This document shows positions 28,785 through 36,376 of a stretch of DNA of 38,034 bases, piece by piece (positions within the stretch are counted from its first letter, which is position 1; each line of letters starts with the position of its first letter). The DNA is from a virus, in the IMG/VR virus record IMGVR_UViG_3300012931_000045, positions 1-38,034 of that record; one strand, 5' to 3'. The notes under the pieces are model-generated. The model saw only the letters and a program-made list of their open reading frames with translations. It had not been told where the DNA came from and did no database searches. The position numbers and the translations under genes were made by a program.

Positions 28785-29516
28785 ATGAAACTAGGAGGAG
28801 TAGCACAGGTTATGGATTTTGACCCCTATAATATCCGCACGGAGGAAGGGGCAACTCACCTTATTGGTGAACTTGTCATGGCCGACGACGGCAGGGTTTT
28901 CAGATACGCCGTTGCGGGAGAGGCACTCGCCGCAGGTTACCTGACGACAGAGCCTACCGGAAATGTCTTGCTAACCAACATGGCTGTCTTGACGGGGGCA
29001 AAGGGGGCAACGAAAATTACCTTTACCAACGCCGCAACCACGACCACCGCAGGATATTATGACGGGGGTTATGTTTGCGTAACTTATGGTACGGGTATCG
29101 GACAGACTTACAGGATTGCTAATTTGGCCGCACTTGTCAGTGGGGCCGCAAGCACTGTCTATTTGAATGAACCAATCGCCGTGGCGCTTGACACCACTTC
29201 AAGAATTGACATTGTTGCCAGTCCTTGGAACAGGGTTTTGCATACGGCAACGGCAACGCTCAGACCAACTGGCGTGCCGCTGGTCGCGGTGACAGCCGCA
29301 GGGGATTTCTGCTGGCTACAGACCAGAGGAATTGCCGCAGTATTTTCAGACAGTACAGTCGCCGCAGGTTCAGGAGTAGAACAGGATGACTCTGTTGCAG
29401 GGGCAATACAGATAATCGTAGAAGCGGATTACGTTGTTAATCCGAGAGTAGGACGGTCTTATCATATAGCGGGGGTGCAGAATTATGCCCACCCGGTATT
29501 TTTGGAAATTGACTAA
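28785..29516 (+). CDS. Capsid-associated / decoration-type protein (243 aa)
   Basis: Very strong SD AGGAGGGGGTGA before the ATG. Beta-rich with Ala/Thr/Gly repeats (ITFTNAATTTTAGYYDGGYV, ASPWNRVLHTATATLRPTG) and a C-terminal AIQIIVEADYVVNPRVGRS segment seen in phage head or decoration proteins. It lies directly after the capsid gene. The same frame stays open and protein-like for 23 codons beyond its TAA stop (see 29517). Confidence 0.65.
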   Translation: MKLGGVAQVMDFDPYNIRTEEGATHLIGELVMADDGRVFRYAVAGEALAAGYLTTEPTGNVLLTNMAVLTGAKGATKITFTNAATTTTAGYYDGGYVCVTYGTGIGQTYRIANLAALVSGAASTVYLNEPIAVALDTTSRIDIVASPWNRVLHTATATLRPTGVPLVAVTAAGDFCWLQTRGIAAVFSDSTVAAGSGVEQDDSVAGAIQIIVEADYVVNPRVGRSYHIAGVQNYAHPVFLEID

Positions 29517-29588
29517 TATTTAACTACCGCCGTTGACGAGGAGGCCGCAAGGCTGATTCAGGAGGGAAAAATACAAAGGGTAGTTTAG
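29517..29588 (+). other. In-frame coding-like extension beyond the TAA stop
   Basis: Directly after the TAA at 29514-29516 the same frame reads YLTTAVDEEAARLIQEGKI and ends RVV then TAG. The VDEEAARLIQEGK pattern is typical of C-termini of phage head proteins. No start codon precedes it within the extension. It is either a readthrough product or the remnant of a lost gene end. Confidence 0.5.
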
Positions 29589-29602
29589 CTTATAAACTAA
29601 AC
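29583..29602 (+). promoter_or_regulatory. Near-perfect 20-bp palindrome
   Basis: GTTTAG and CTAAAC flank CTTATAAA; only the central bases deviate from perfect symmetry. It includes a -10-like TATAAA. Possible operator, or the first of two tandem hairpins before the beta-helix gene. Confidence 0.5.
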
Positions 29603-29632
29603 GCTGAAACCCCCTTTGCGGGGTTTTTGCGT
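29601..29632 (+). terminator. Terminator-like hairpin before the beta-helix gene
   Basis: AAACCCC (29607-29613) pairs with GGGGTTT (29620-29626), flanked by outer ACGC/GCGT, with a run of five Ts. The SD of the next gene follows at once. Same placement as the hairpin before the capsid gene. Confidence 0.6.
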
Positions 29633-29651
29633 AGGAGGGGGTGAATATATT

Positions 29652-30629
29652 ATGAAATTGAGAAATTTTATTCCAGCTCTTAAATACGGGGCTAAAATCA
29701 CTTCACAGGATTGCGTGGGAGTTGGTTCCTTTGATGGTTATTTTGGAACTGATGTCTGGTATGTTGACGGGAATGATGGCCTGGATACCAATTCAGGCGG
29801 TTATGATGACCCCTATAAAACAATCCAGAAAGCTATCAATTCCGCAAGCGCGGGTGATACCATTTATATCAACGCATTGGGTTATGATACAGATGCTTCC
29901 GATCCGAAACAATATGCGGAGGATTTAGATATTCCTTACGCAAAGCGTGATCTAAAATTAATCGGTGTCAACTCAAGCGGAAGTAGATTGCCTTACGCAG
30001 GGCCGAAGATTAAGAATGCGGCAGCGGCAACCGCAAGTCCGCTTCTTAAAGTTCACGCCCCAGGAGTTCATTTGGAGAACCTTCAATTCAACTGTACCAG
30101 AAACAGCGGGACTTACGGCATTTGGTTTACTGGTGAAACAGGATATGCCGCAGAAGCCGGTTCAGTTGGGTTTACGATGGTCAACTGCATGATTAAAAAC
30201 GGCAGTGATACGTATTATGGGGTTTGGGTTGATGGCGGGTACGGGGGGATGATAAGCAATTGCACTTTTCAGTATTGCTTAAGAGGGGTAAATCTTAAAG
30301 CCGATTTGCTTCCTTCCAGCGGACATACGATTGAATATTGCGATTTCAAGACAATCAATGCCGCCGCGTGCACTTTGCATATCAATATTCCAGCGGGTTC
30401 AGGCCATGATTGGACGATAGATGGTTGTACTTTTTGTGCAGCTACGACCTTTATAAATATCGGGGCAGTGGGTAGCGGTATTATCAATGATTGCGGATTT
30501 AACGATGAAACCACTACAACTGTAGCTAACTCAACTGGCAAAATTACACTTCCAGCCGCCAATGAGACGGTCGGCGTGACTGGTTGTTATGGTGGTGGTG
30601 ACGAACTTGTTGTGAATGACGGCGCTTAA
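29652..30629 (+). CDS. Right-handed beta-helix (pectate-lyase-like) virion protein (325 aa)
   Basis: Start set at the ATG 29652 with AGGAGGGGGTGA upstream. After an N-terminal linker, VWYVDGNDGLDTNSGGYDDP (about 36-55) and YKTIQKAINSASAGDTIYIN (about 56-75) form the classic entry of parallel beta-helix proteins. Repeating turns such as VHLENLQFNC, FTMVNCMIKNG, MISNCTFQYC, HTIEYCDFKT and WTIDGCTFCA follow. Such proteins form spikes or head fibres that bind or cut surface sugars. Catalytic residues cannot be assigned. Confidence 0.8.
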   Translation: MKLRNFIPALKYGAKITSQDCVGVGSFDGYFGTDVWYVDGNDGLDTNSGGYDDPYKTIQKAINSASAGDTIYINALGYDTDASDPKQYAEDLDIPYAKRDLKLIGVNSSGSRLPYAGPKIKNAAAATASPLLKVHAPGVHLENLQFNCTRNSGTYGIWFTGETGYAAEAGSVGFTMVNCMIKNGSDTYYGVWVDGGYGGMISNCTFQYCLRGVNLKADLLPSSGHTIEYCDFKTINAAACTLHINIPAGSGHDWTIDGCTFCAATTFINIGAVGSGIINDCGFNDETTTTVANSTGKITLPAANETVGVTGCYGGGDELVVNDGA

Positions 30630-30642
30630 AGAAAATTGATTT

Positions 30643-30680
30643 CTTATCCAGCTCCTTTTTAGGGAGGGGGCTGGAATAAG
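30643..30680 (+). terminator. Stem-loop after the beta-helix gene
   Basis: CTTAT plus CCAGCTCC pairs with the G-run-GCTGG and ATAAG on the other side (one bulged A, one G-U pair), loop about 10 nt. No U-tract follows, so it is a weak terminator or an mRNA 3'-end stabiliser. Confidence 0.45.
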
Positions 30681-30693
30681 GGATTAAAAACTG

Positions 30694-30702
30694 TGGTATA
30701 AT
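30694..30702 (+). promoter_or_regulatory. Extended -10 promoter TGGTATAAT
   Basis: TATAAT at 30697-30702 with TG extension; no good -35. The ATG at 30709 is exactly 6 nt downstream, with no SD, implying a leaderless mRNA. Confidence 0.6.
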
Positions 30703-30708
30703 ATTTAT

Positions 30709-31248
30709 ATGCCTTCAAACGCCTCTGCTTTTAACCGTGACGCCAACAGGGTACCGATTACCCAAAACGGCCTCATGGTAACAAAATCCCTTACTTTTAC
30801 GGGTGACGACGCGACCGTCGCAACCCCTATTTTTAATGTCACGGGAGTGGTCGAAGTCCTTGCCCTATACGGGATAGTCATTACCCAACTAGGGGCGGGT
30901 CATACCGACGCCCATTGGAGGCTAAACGACCATACCGCAAGCGATATTATCCTGACAAAAGCAACGACATTAAGCATAGGCGGTATTTCGCCGGGGGCTA
31001 TGATTTTCAAGAGCGGTCTGATTACTGCCGTGGCAACGTACAAAACCTCCGACGCCGCCTCGATGTACGAGCCGACCACCCTGCAAACAAACTTATTCAC
31101 ACCATTTATTGTCGTACAGAAAACGGGCGGAATTGTAACCCATATCGAATATGTCTATACTACCGACGATGACCCGACATCGGGGACGATGAAGTTTTAC
31201 TGCGGGTTCATACCGCTTTCCGACGACGGGGACATAACCGCCGCTTGA
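30709..31248 (+). CDS. Beta-rich virion protein with RDANRVP motif (179 aa)
   Basis: FNRDANRVPITQNG at residues 8-21 is shared with the products starting at 33244 and 33657. The rest is beta-rich and neutral (VATPIFNVTGVVEVLALYGI, GIVTHIEYVYTTDDDPTSGT), like decoration or fibre-base proteins. Leaderless start behind the promoter at 30694. Probably surface exposed; no exact family. Confidence 0.6.
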   Translation: MPSNASAFNRDANRVPITQNGLMVTKSLTFTGDDATVATPIFNVTGVVEVLALYGIVITQLGAGHTDAHWRLNDHTASDIILTKATTLSIGGISPGAMIFKSGLITAVATYKTSDAASMYEPTTLQTNLFTPFIVVQKTGGIVTHIEYVYTTDDDPTSGTMKFYCGFIPLSDDGDITAA

Positions 31249-31276
31249 CAATAATAAAATTATAAACTAGCATAAT
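31245..31276 (+). promoter_or_regulatory. Promoter TTGACA-N20-CATAAT with downstream inverted repeat
   Basis: TTGACA (31245-31250) overlaps the preceding stop; CATAAT is at 31271-31276. GTTCTAAAAGAAC (31285-31297), a short inverted repeat, lies between the expected RNA start and the ATG at 31300 and may be an operator or a tiny hairpin. Confidence 0.4.
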
Positions 31277-31299
31277 ACAAAAGCGTTCTAAAAGAACTT

Positions 31300-32052
31300 A
31301 TGCAATCAGCGACACCCCAAGCAAATATTCCGCCAAGCCAGCCGGCCCCAGCCGAACACGAACTCGATTTCCTCATCGTCCACAATCCCGACGTCAACTG
31401 TGACGACATTGATACTGAATTGGGTTGGAATCACAAAGAATATTTTGAGGTCAGGTGGGGCAAGCAGCCGCACCGCATAAAGCCGGGTGAAACCCGCATC
31501 ATGCCGCGCTTCCTCGCCAAGCATTTCGCCAAGCACCTTGCCAACCACATACTGATGAAGCGGGAGGAAACCGAAAAGAAACGGGGGCTAGTCCAGTCGC
31601 CCGTCGAAAGGCCGAAGCTCCTTGCGCAGATTTTATTGGGCGTCCAGCAGTATTACCTGACTGAAGGGCCGGTAAACGAGGGCGAGAAGGTCGCCCAAAT
31701 GGTCGAGCAGGCCAACCCGCAGGAAAGAACCATTGACATAGGGAAAGTAGTCGACCCGACGCTGGGCGTGCTTAAGCCCGAAGGCCCGGGGCTTGAGCAG
31801 ATCATGAAGGCCGCAGGCAAAGAGGAAGCGCTGACGGCGGCCAATACCCCGCCACCCGCACCCATGCCGCCCAAGACTACGCTAGTTCCTACTGCGCCGA
31901 AACCCGCCGAAGAGCCGAAGACCTCGTTGTTCGACCCCGGCAAGCCCAAGCCCACCAAAGCCGAGCTGCTTAAGGCCGCCTTCGACATGGGAATCGACAT
32001 CACGGGGCGTGAAACCGTCGACCAGTTAATTAACAAGATCAAGAAATTCTGA
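31300..32052 (+). CDS. Virion-associated protein with HeH/LEM-like tail (250 aa)
   Basis: N-terminal domain (about 20-95: DFLIVHNPDVNCDDID, YFEVRWGKQPHRIKPGETRI then MPRFLAKHFAKHLAN) resembles a family in phage structural modules. A Pro/Ala-rich linker (about 180-215) leads to a C-terminal helix-extension-helix module (KPTKAELLKAAFDMGIDITG, then ETVDQLINKIKKF), similar to LEM/SAP-like DNA- or protein-binding tails. Its stop overlaps the next ATG. Role in the virion is inferred from context. Confidence 0.55.
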   Translation: MQSATPQANIPPSQPAPAEHELDFLIVHNPDVNCDDIDTELGWNHKEYFEVRWGKQPHRIKPGETRIMPRFLAKHFAKHLANHILMKREETEKKRGLVQSPVERPKLLAQILLGVQQYYLTEGPVNEGEKVAQMVEQANPQERTIDIGKVVDPTLGVLKPEGPGLEQIMKAAGKEEALTAANTPPPAPMPPKTTLVPTAPKPAEEPKTSLFDPGKPKPTKAELLKAAFDMGIDITGRETVDQLINKIKKF

Positions 32053-32384
32053 TGAAAAACTTACCGATAATCGGCGAGCCGAAGAAGTATTACCTGTCCA
32101 AGCAAGACCTTAATTTCTTAATACCGAGGAACAGGATTTTGCTTGAGCACCAGATACTGGCAGAGTCGGTCAAGCTGTCTATTGATGCCTTCATTATGCA
32201 GTTTTGCAGGGGCAAGTCCATAGACCCGATGGCAAACCAGGTGGATTATAATATTGACGACGGCGTGGTAACGGTGATTCCCCAGCCGCCAAAACAGGAT
32301 GAACAGCCAAAACAACCCGACGGACAAGCTGCTGGAACAGATCCAGCAAGACAGGGAACTGATAAGCCCGCAGATAAATCCTGA
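32052..32384 (+). CDS. Small protein with Pro/Gln-rich tail (110 aa)
   Basis: The ATG shares one base with the previous stop. Residues 1-75 look folded (KKYYLSKQDLNFLIPRNRIL, FIMQFCRGKSIDPM). The last 30 residues (QPPKQDEQPKQPDGQAAG...) are low-complexity and are encoded by DNA that also encodes the start of the next protein in another frame (86 nt). No family is recognised. Confidence 0.5.
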   Translation: MKNLPIIGEPKKYYLSKQDLNFLIPRNRILLEHQILAESVKLSIDAFIMQFCRGKSIDPMANQVDYNIDDGVVTVIPQPPKQDEQPKQPDGQAAGTDPARQGTDKPADKS

Positions 32385-33201
32385 CGCCAGCCAGGCGTCC
32401 TCATTTTTAGAGGTAAATAAACTGCAGAAAAGGGCCAACTTCCTCGCCCGCTTCATTTCCAAGGCCAAAGAGCAGTTTAACAGCGACATAAAGTACCTGC
32501 GTGACCAGAAAAGGATGTTGACGCTACAAATTACCGCCCAGCTGGCACGGTCGGGGCAATACCAGTGGCAAGTTAACCAGCTCAAGAAAACGGTCGACGA
32601 CATTAAGGGCCAGATCGAGCGGGTCAAGCAGGAACTCAATAAGTACCGCCAGGAGCAGATAAGTGACATAGACGCCCATGTGGCAAAAAAGGCATCGGAA
32701 GTCAAATTAATGGAGGCCACCGCCAACGCCAAAATGGAGTCAGCCAATGCCCTTGAGAAGAAACTGAAGCAATTCGAGGGCCAGTTGCTTTACGATGAGT
32801 CCGACCTTAAAAACTTCCAAAAAATAATCAGGCAGGATTATGAAGAAACCAAAAAAAACAACCAATTTATTAAAGAGGAAATGGGCAGAATTAATGAAAT
32901 TAAATCTGCCACCGAAAAAGAATGGAATGAGGCTAAAAGACTGAGGAAATTGCGCCAGCAGTCCTTCGATGGGGCAGTGCGCATTGAGAACGGCATTAAG
33001 GAAAAAAGCAGGAAGTTTGAGGCCGATAAGGGCAGGATTTTGGCAGAAATCGGCAACAGGGAAAGGGTCGTTAAGCAAAGGGGGGATGAGCAGAAACTCA
33101 AGGAGAAGCAACTCTCCGACAGGGAACGCTGGCTCGACGACAGGGAAAGCACCCTTACCCGCGCATTCAGGGAATTTGAACGGAAACAAAAAGTGGTATA
33201 A
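32299..33201 (+). CDS. Extended coiled-coil protein (300 aa)
   Basis: Nearly the whole chain is a charged coiled coil (VNQLKKTVDDIKGQIERVKQ, LRKLRQQSFDGAVRIENG, GDEQKLKEKQLSDRERW). Such rods occur in tail-fibre shafts and internal virion proteins. It starts inside the previous gene. The last codons overlap the promoter TGGTATAAT at 33194-33202. No family is recognised. Confidence 0.55.
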   Translation: MNSQNNPTDKLLEQIQQDRELISPQINPDASQASSFLEVNKLQKRANFLARFISKAKEQFNSDIKYLRDQKRMLTLQITAQLARSGQYQWQVNQLKKTVDDIKGQIERVKQELNKYRQEQISDIDAHVAKKASEVKLMEATANAKMESANALEKKLKQFEGQLLYDESDLKNFQKIIRQDYEETKKNNQFIKEEMGRINEIKSATEKEWNEAKRLRKLRQQSFDGAVRIENGIKEKSRKFEADKGRILAEIGNRERVVKQRGDEQKLKEKQLSDRERWLDDRESTLTRAFREFERKQKVV

Positions 33202-33202
33202 T
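33194..33202 (+). promoter_or_regulatory. Extended -10 promoter TGGTATAAT
   Basis: TATAAT at 33197-33202 contains the stop codon of the preceding gene. RNA would begin near 33209, two bases before the hairpin at 33211. Same arrangement as at 3359-3410. Confidence 0.6.
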
Positions 33203-33210
33203 TAAGACAG

Positions 33211-33240
33211 AAACCCCAGCGGTTCATTATTGGGGTTTTT
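33211..33240 (+). terminator. Terminator-like hairpin between promoter and gene
   Basis: AAACCCCA (33211-33218) pairs with TGGGGTTT (33231-33238), followed by Ts and the ATG at 33244. It can end upstream transcripts, but for the promoter just before it the hairpin is the 5' leader itself. No SD. Confidence 0.6.
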
Positions 33241-33243
33241 ATT

Positions 33244-33660
33244 ATGATTAGAGATGCCAATAGAGTGCCCACTGTAGGCGCGGTCACAAATAATGCCGCC
33301 CTTACGCCCGTTGACGTACTGGTCAATCCCGCAACCAATGGCCTCTTAATTGACGCCACGCTGTCTTCCGCTTCCACTTCATTTGACCATGGCGCAAAGA
33401 GCGGTATAGGCGCAACCGCCCTGGCAATCACCGCAGTTGATTTCCCCTGTTATTTCGGGGTTATAGTCAAGGCCCTTGCCGCCAATCCCGACAATTTATA
33501 CATCGGGAGCGCAACGGTGACCCCCGGAACCGCAGACGCAACAGACGGGGTATTCCTTGAGCCGGGCAGGCCGGTAACCATTGAAGTAAGCAACCCCAAT
33601 TTATTGTATGCCATTGCCGACGGGGCAGGGCCTAATAAACTTTACTGGGTAGCGATATGA
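33244..33660 (+). CDS. Beta-rich virion protein with RDANRVP motif (138 aa)
   Basis: Starts MIRDANRVPTVGAVTNNAAL; then VDVLVNPATNGLLIDATLSS and a C-terminal NLYIGSATVTPGTADATDGV followed by FLEPGRPVTIEVSNPNLLYAI. The C-terminal pattern is shared with the next gene, so the two are paralogues; both resemble small phage decoration or fibre-attachment proteins. ATGA overlap to the next gene. No SD; a hairpin and U-tract precede the ATG. Confidence 0.65.
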   Translation: MIRDANRVPTVGAVTNNAALTPVDVLVNPATNGLLIDATLSSASTSFDHGAKSGIGATALAITAVDFPCYFGVIVKALAANPDNLYIGSATVTPGTADATDGVFLEPGRPVTIEVSNPNLLYAIADGAGPNKLYWVAI

Positions 33661-34082
33661 CAGATTTCAAGCGCGACTCTAACAGGGTGCCGGTTTCAGG
33701 CGGCGCGTCAAGCACCGACGCTACCTTAACCCTGCCTTTCAGGGTCAATCCCGTGACGGGCAGGCTCCTGGTCGACTCAATATCGGCGGGGGTTAGCAGC
33801 GCGGTTTTTGACACAGGTTCCAACCTTGACGTTGATACTGTCGCCGAACAGCTGGTCGCCGCCTCAATGCCCGCAATAAGGGGCGTATTGATGGCGACCC
33901 CCGTAGCAAATACGGGGGTAATTTATGTGGGGAATGCCGACGTGACCGCAGGGACGACTGACGCAACTGACGGGATACCCATAAATGCGGGTGAAACCCT
34001 GTTCCTTGAGATTGACGACGCCAACAAACTTTACGTCATAGGGTCGGCCGCCAACCAGAAAATATTTTATGTAGTAATATGA
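33657..34082 (+). CDS. Paralogue of the preceding virion protein (141 aa)
   Basis: FKRDSNRVPVSGGASSTDA at the N-terminus, then FRVNPVTGRLLVDSIS and GVIYVGNADVTAGTTDATDG, then LFLEIDDANKLYVIGSA. It aligns along its whole length with the upstream product. Tandem duplication of a virion protein is likely; they may form a mixed oligomer or serve different attachment points. Coupled to the upstream gene by ATGA. Confidence 0.65.
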   Translation: MTDFKRDSNRVPVSGGASSTDATLTLPFRVNPVTGRLLVDSISAGVSSAVFDTGSNLDVDTVAEQLVAASMPAIRGVLMATPVANTGVIYVGNADVTAGTTDATDGIPINAGETLFLEIDDANKLYVIGSAANQKIFYVVI

Positions 34083-34092
34083 AAGGGATAAA

Positions 34093-36375
34093 ATGCCGCA
34101 ATTAATTAGCAGGGCTTCAGGGATGACTTCATTTACCGTAGCGGGCGATGCCGGAGTAGCGCAAACCGTATCCAACGGGCAAACCCTGACTTTCGCCGGA
34201 ACGGGCGGGATTACCGCTACCATGGGGGGGACAAGGACTTTGACTTTAAGCCTGGGGTCTTTGGCGGCTACTTACCTTACCCTCGACCAGACAACCCCGC
34301 AGTCGGTAATAAACGGGAGGGCGACATTTGCGCAGGGATTAAACCTTGGGCTCACGCCCACAGTCGGTGCATTTGCGGAAGGGAAAGTCTACTATAACGC
34401 GACGAAAAAATGCCTCAACGCTGAAATAGACACGGACATTACCTTGCAAATAGGCGAGCAGGAATTAGTCTATTGTTACAACCCCGGCGTGCAAATTACC
34501 AAGGGCCAGTTGGTCTATCCTATTGGCGGCAACGGGAATTTCCCCAGTATTGCGCTCGCCAAGGCTGACGCAGAAGCGACTTCGCTTATTATAGGCGTAG
34601 CAATACAGACCATCGCCTCTACTGGCTACGGGTTCGTATTAGTGCGGGGGGTAATTGACGGTACCGCAACGGCAGTTTTAGACACTTCCGCCTTTACCGT
34701 AGGCGACACGCTGTACCTTTCCCCCGGTACCGCAGGGGCGTTTACCAAAACCGCCCCCACAACCTCTCAATTTCTGGTGCGGGTGGGCGTCTGCCTGGTA
34801 AGCCACGCAACTTTGGGGGCAATATATATCAGGCCGATAATCAAGAACCGGCTGGCAGACCTTGCCGACGTGGTGCTGGTAAGCCCGGCAGTCGACCAGA
34901 CCTTGCGTTACAACGGCCTTGAGTGGATAAACGCTACGGGCACTGCAATATCCGCGGGCGCAGGGATTGATTATTTCAATTCGACCCCGTCCATAATTGC
35001 CACGGGTACGCAAAATGAAATACCGCTTTTGACGCTGACTAAAAGCCCTACCACTTCGGCTGAACAGACCATTACCGGGACGGGCGATAGCTCTTCCACT
35101 CCCATTCCTTTCAGTGCGTGGCTGTACAATGCAGCACTCGGGAGGACTACCCTTGACGCAGGGATATGGGACTTCACCTCATGGGCAAATGTAAACAACG
35201 CAACGGGGACGACCACGATTACCAGAAACGTCTATGCGGTGCTGGATGAGGTCGGCGGTTCGACAGTGATGGTGACGACGATAGGCGGGGATACGACTAC
35301 CTTGCGTACCGCAACCTCGTCAGGCGGCACCCCGTTTGCGGTTGCCAAGATTGACGTAGGCGGAACCCCATTGACCGACTCATACCTCAAGACTACCAAG
35401 GGCCTGCTGCGGATAGTATCCCGCACCAGCGATACGGTAGTCCATGTCGCCACTCCCGCCACCTATACCGATGACATTGCGGGCATGGCATTTTCAGTCT
35501 GGAAAATGGTCGTTTCAAGTGGCGCTTCGCCCGACATAAGCACGACCACTGCCAGCGGGAATTACGAGTTGATTGACCTTTCGGTAAGCCACGCCGCCTA
35601 CGCGATTACCATACTGCATAAATTGGGCGTAATAAGTTTCGTCACCAGCACCGCAGGCAGGGTAGTTACCGTGACCTATAACGGGACTGCGCATAATACC
35701 CACGTTACTACCCCCCTTTCCACGCTCCACGGGGACTTGGCCGGGCTCCAAGGGGGAACGGGGGTAGTGCCAAATGAGGAATACTACCACCTGACATCGG
35801 CTGAATATACGGGGTCGGGTACGGGCGCATTTGCACGGGTAAGTTCGCCCGTTTTTACCACGCCGAATATAGGCACGGCAACGGGGTCTATTACGGGCAA
35901 CGCTGCCACCGTCACGGGATTTACTCCCGCTTCGGGGAGTTTGACCTTGGCGGGGGCTGACGCCTTAACACTTACGACCTCGGGCGACAGCAACGTCACT
36001 TTGCCGACCACGGGGACTCTAGCTACGTTGGCGGGTGCGGAAACCTTAACCAATAAAAGGGTAACCCAAAGAGTAATTACGACCGCAAATGACGCCTCGG
36101 CGGTTATTGATGTTGACGTTACGGACCAGTATGAATTATCGGCGATGTCGGCGGCAACCGAATTCACGGTAACGGGTACTCCGACAGATGGACAAAAACT
36201 AATCATTAGGTTGAAAGATGACGGGACGACAAGGGCGCTGACTTGGACTTTTGCCACCCAAGTCGGGGTAACGCTTCCCGTAACCACCACCGTTTCAAAA
36301 TGGCATTATTGCGGTTTTATTTATAATTTGGGGGCAACGGCTTGGCACGCAGTAGCGGTCTCAGAACAGGCTTAA
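34093..36375 (+). CDS. Tail fibre / receptor-binding protein (760 aa)
   Basis: Long, Thr/Ser/Gly/Ala-rich and almost free of Cys, with fibre-type motifs: LVYPIGGNGNF and TVGDTLYLSPGTAGAFTKTA (shaft domain seen in many fibres), LADLADVVLVSPAVDQTLRY, PVFTTPNIGTATGSITGNAA and LAGAETLTNKRVT near 645. The final 110 residues (QYELSAMSAATEFTVTGTPT, WTFATQVGVTLP) look like a receptor-binding tip. Probably trimeric. The largest protein of the fibre block. Confidence 0.8.
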   Translation: MPQLISRASGMTSFTVAGDAGVAQTVSNGQTLTFAGTGGITATMGGTRTLTLSLGSLAATYLTLDQTTPQSVINGRATFAQGLNLGLTPTVGAFAEGKVYYNATKKCLNAEIDTDITLQIGEQELVYCYNPGVQITKGQLVYPIGGNGNFPSIALAKADAEATSLIIGVAIQTIASTGYGFVLVRGVIDGTATAVLDTSAFTVGDTLYLSPGTAGAFTKTAPTTSQFLVRVGVCLVSHATLGAIYIRPIIKNRLADLADVVLVSPAVDQTLRYNGLEWINATGTAISAGAGIDYFNSTPSIIATGTQNEIPLLTLTKSPTTSAEQTITGTGDSSSTPIPFSAWLYNAALGRTTLDAGIWDFTSWANVNNATGTTTITRNVYAVLDEVGGSTVMVTTIGGDTTTLRTATSSGGTPFAVAKIDVGGTPLTDSYLKTTKGLLRIVSRTSDTVVHVATPATYTDDIAGMAFSVWKMVVSSGASPDISTTTASGNYELIDLSVSHAAYAITILHKLGVISFVTSTAGRVVTVTYNGTAHNTHVTTPLSTLHGDLAGLQGGTGVVPNEEYYHLTSAEYTGSGTGAFARVSSPVFTTPNIGTATGSITGNAATVTGFTPASGSLTLAGADALTLTTSGDSNVTLPTTGTLATLAGAETLTNKRVTQRVITTANDASAVIDVDVTDQYELSAMSAATEFTVTGTPTDGQKLIIRLKDDGTTRALTWTFATQVGVTLPVTTTVSKWHYCGFIYNLGATAWHAVAVSEQA

Positions 36376-36376
36376 C

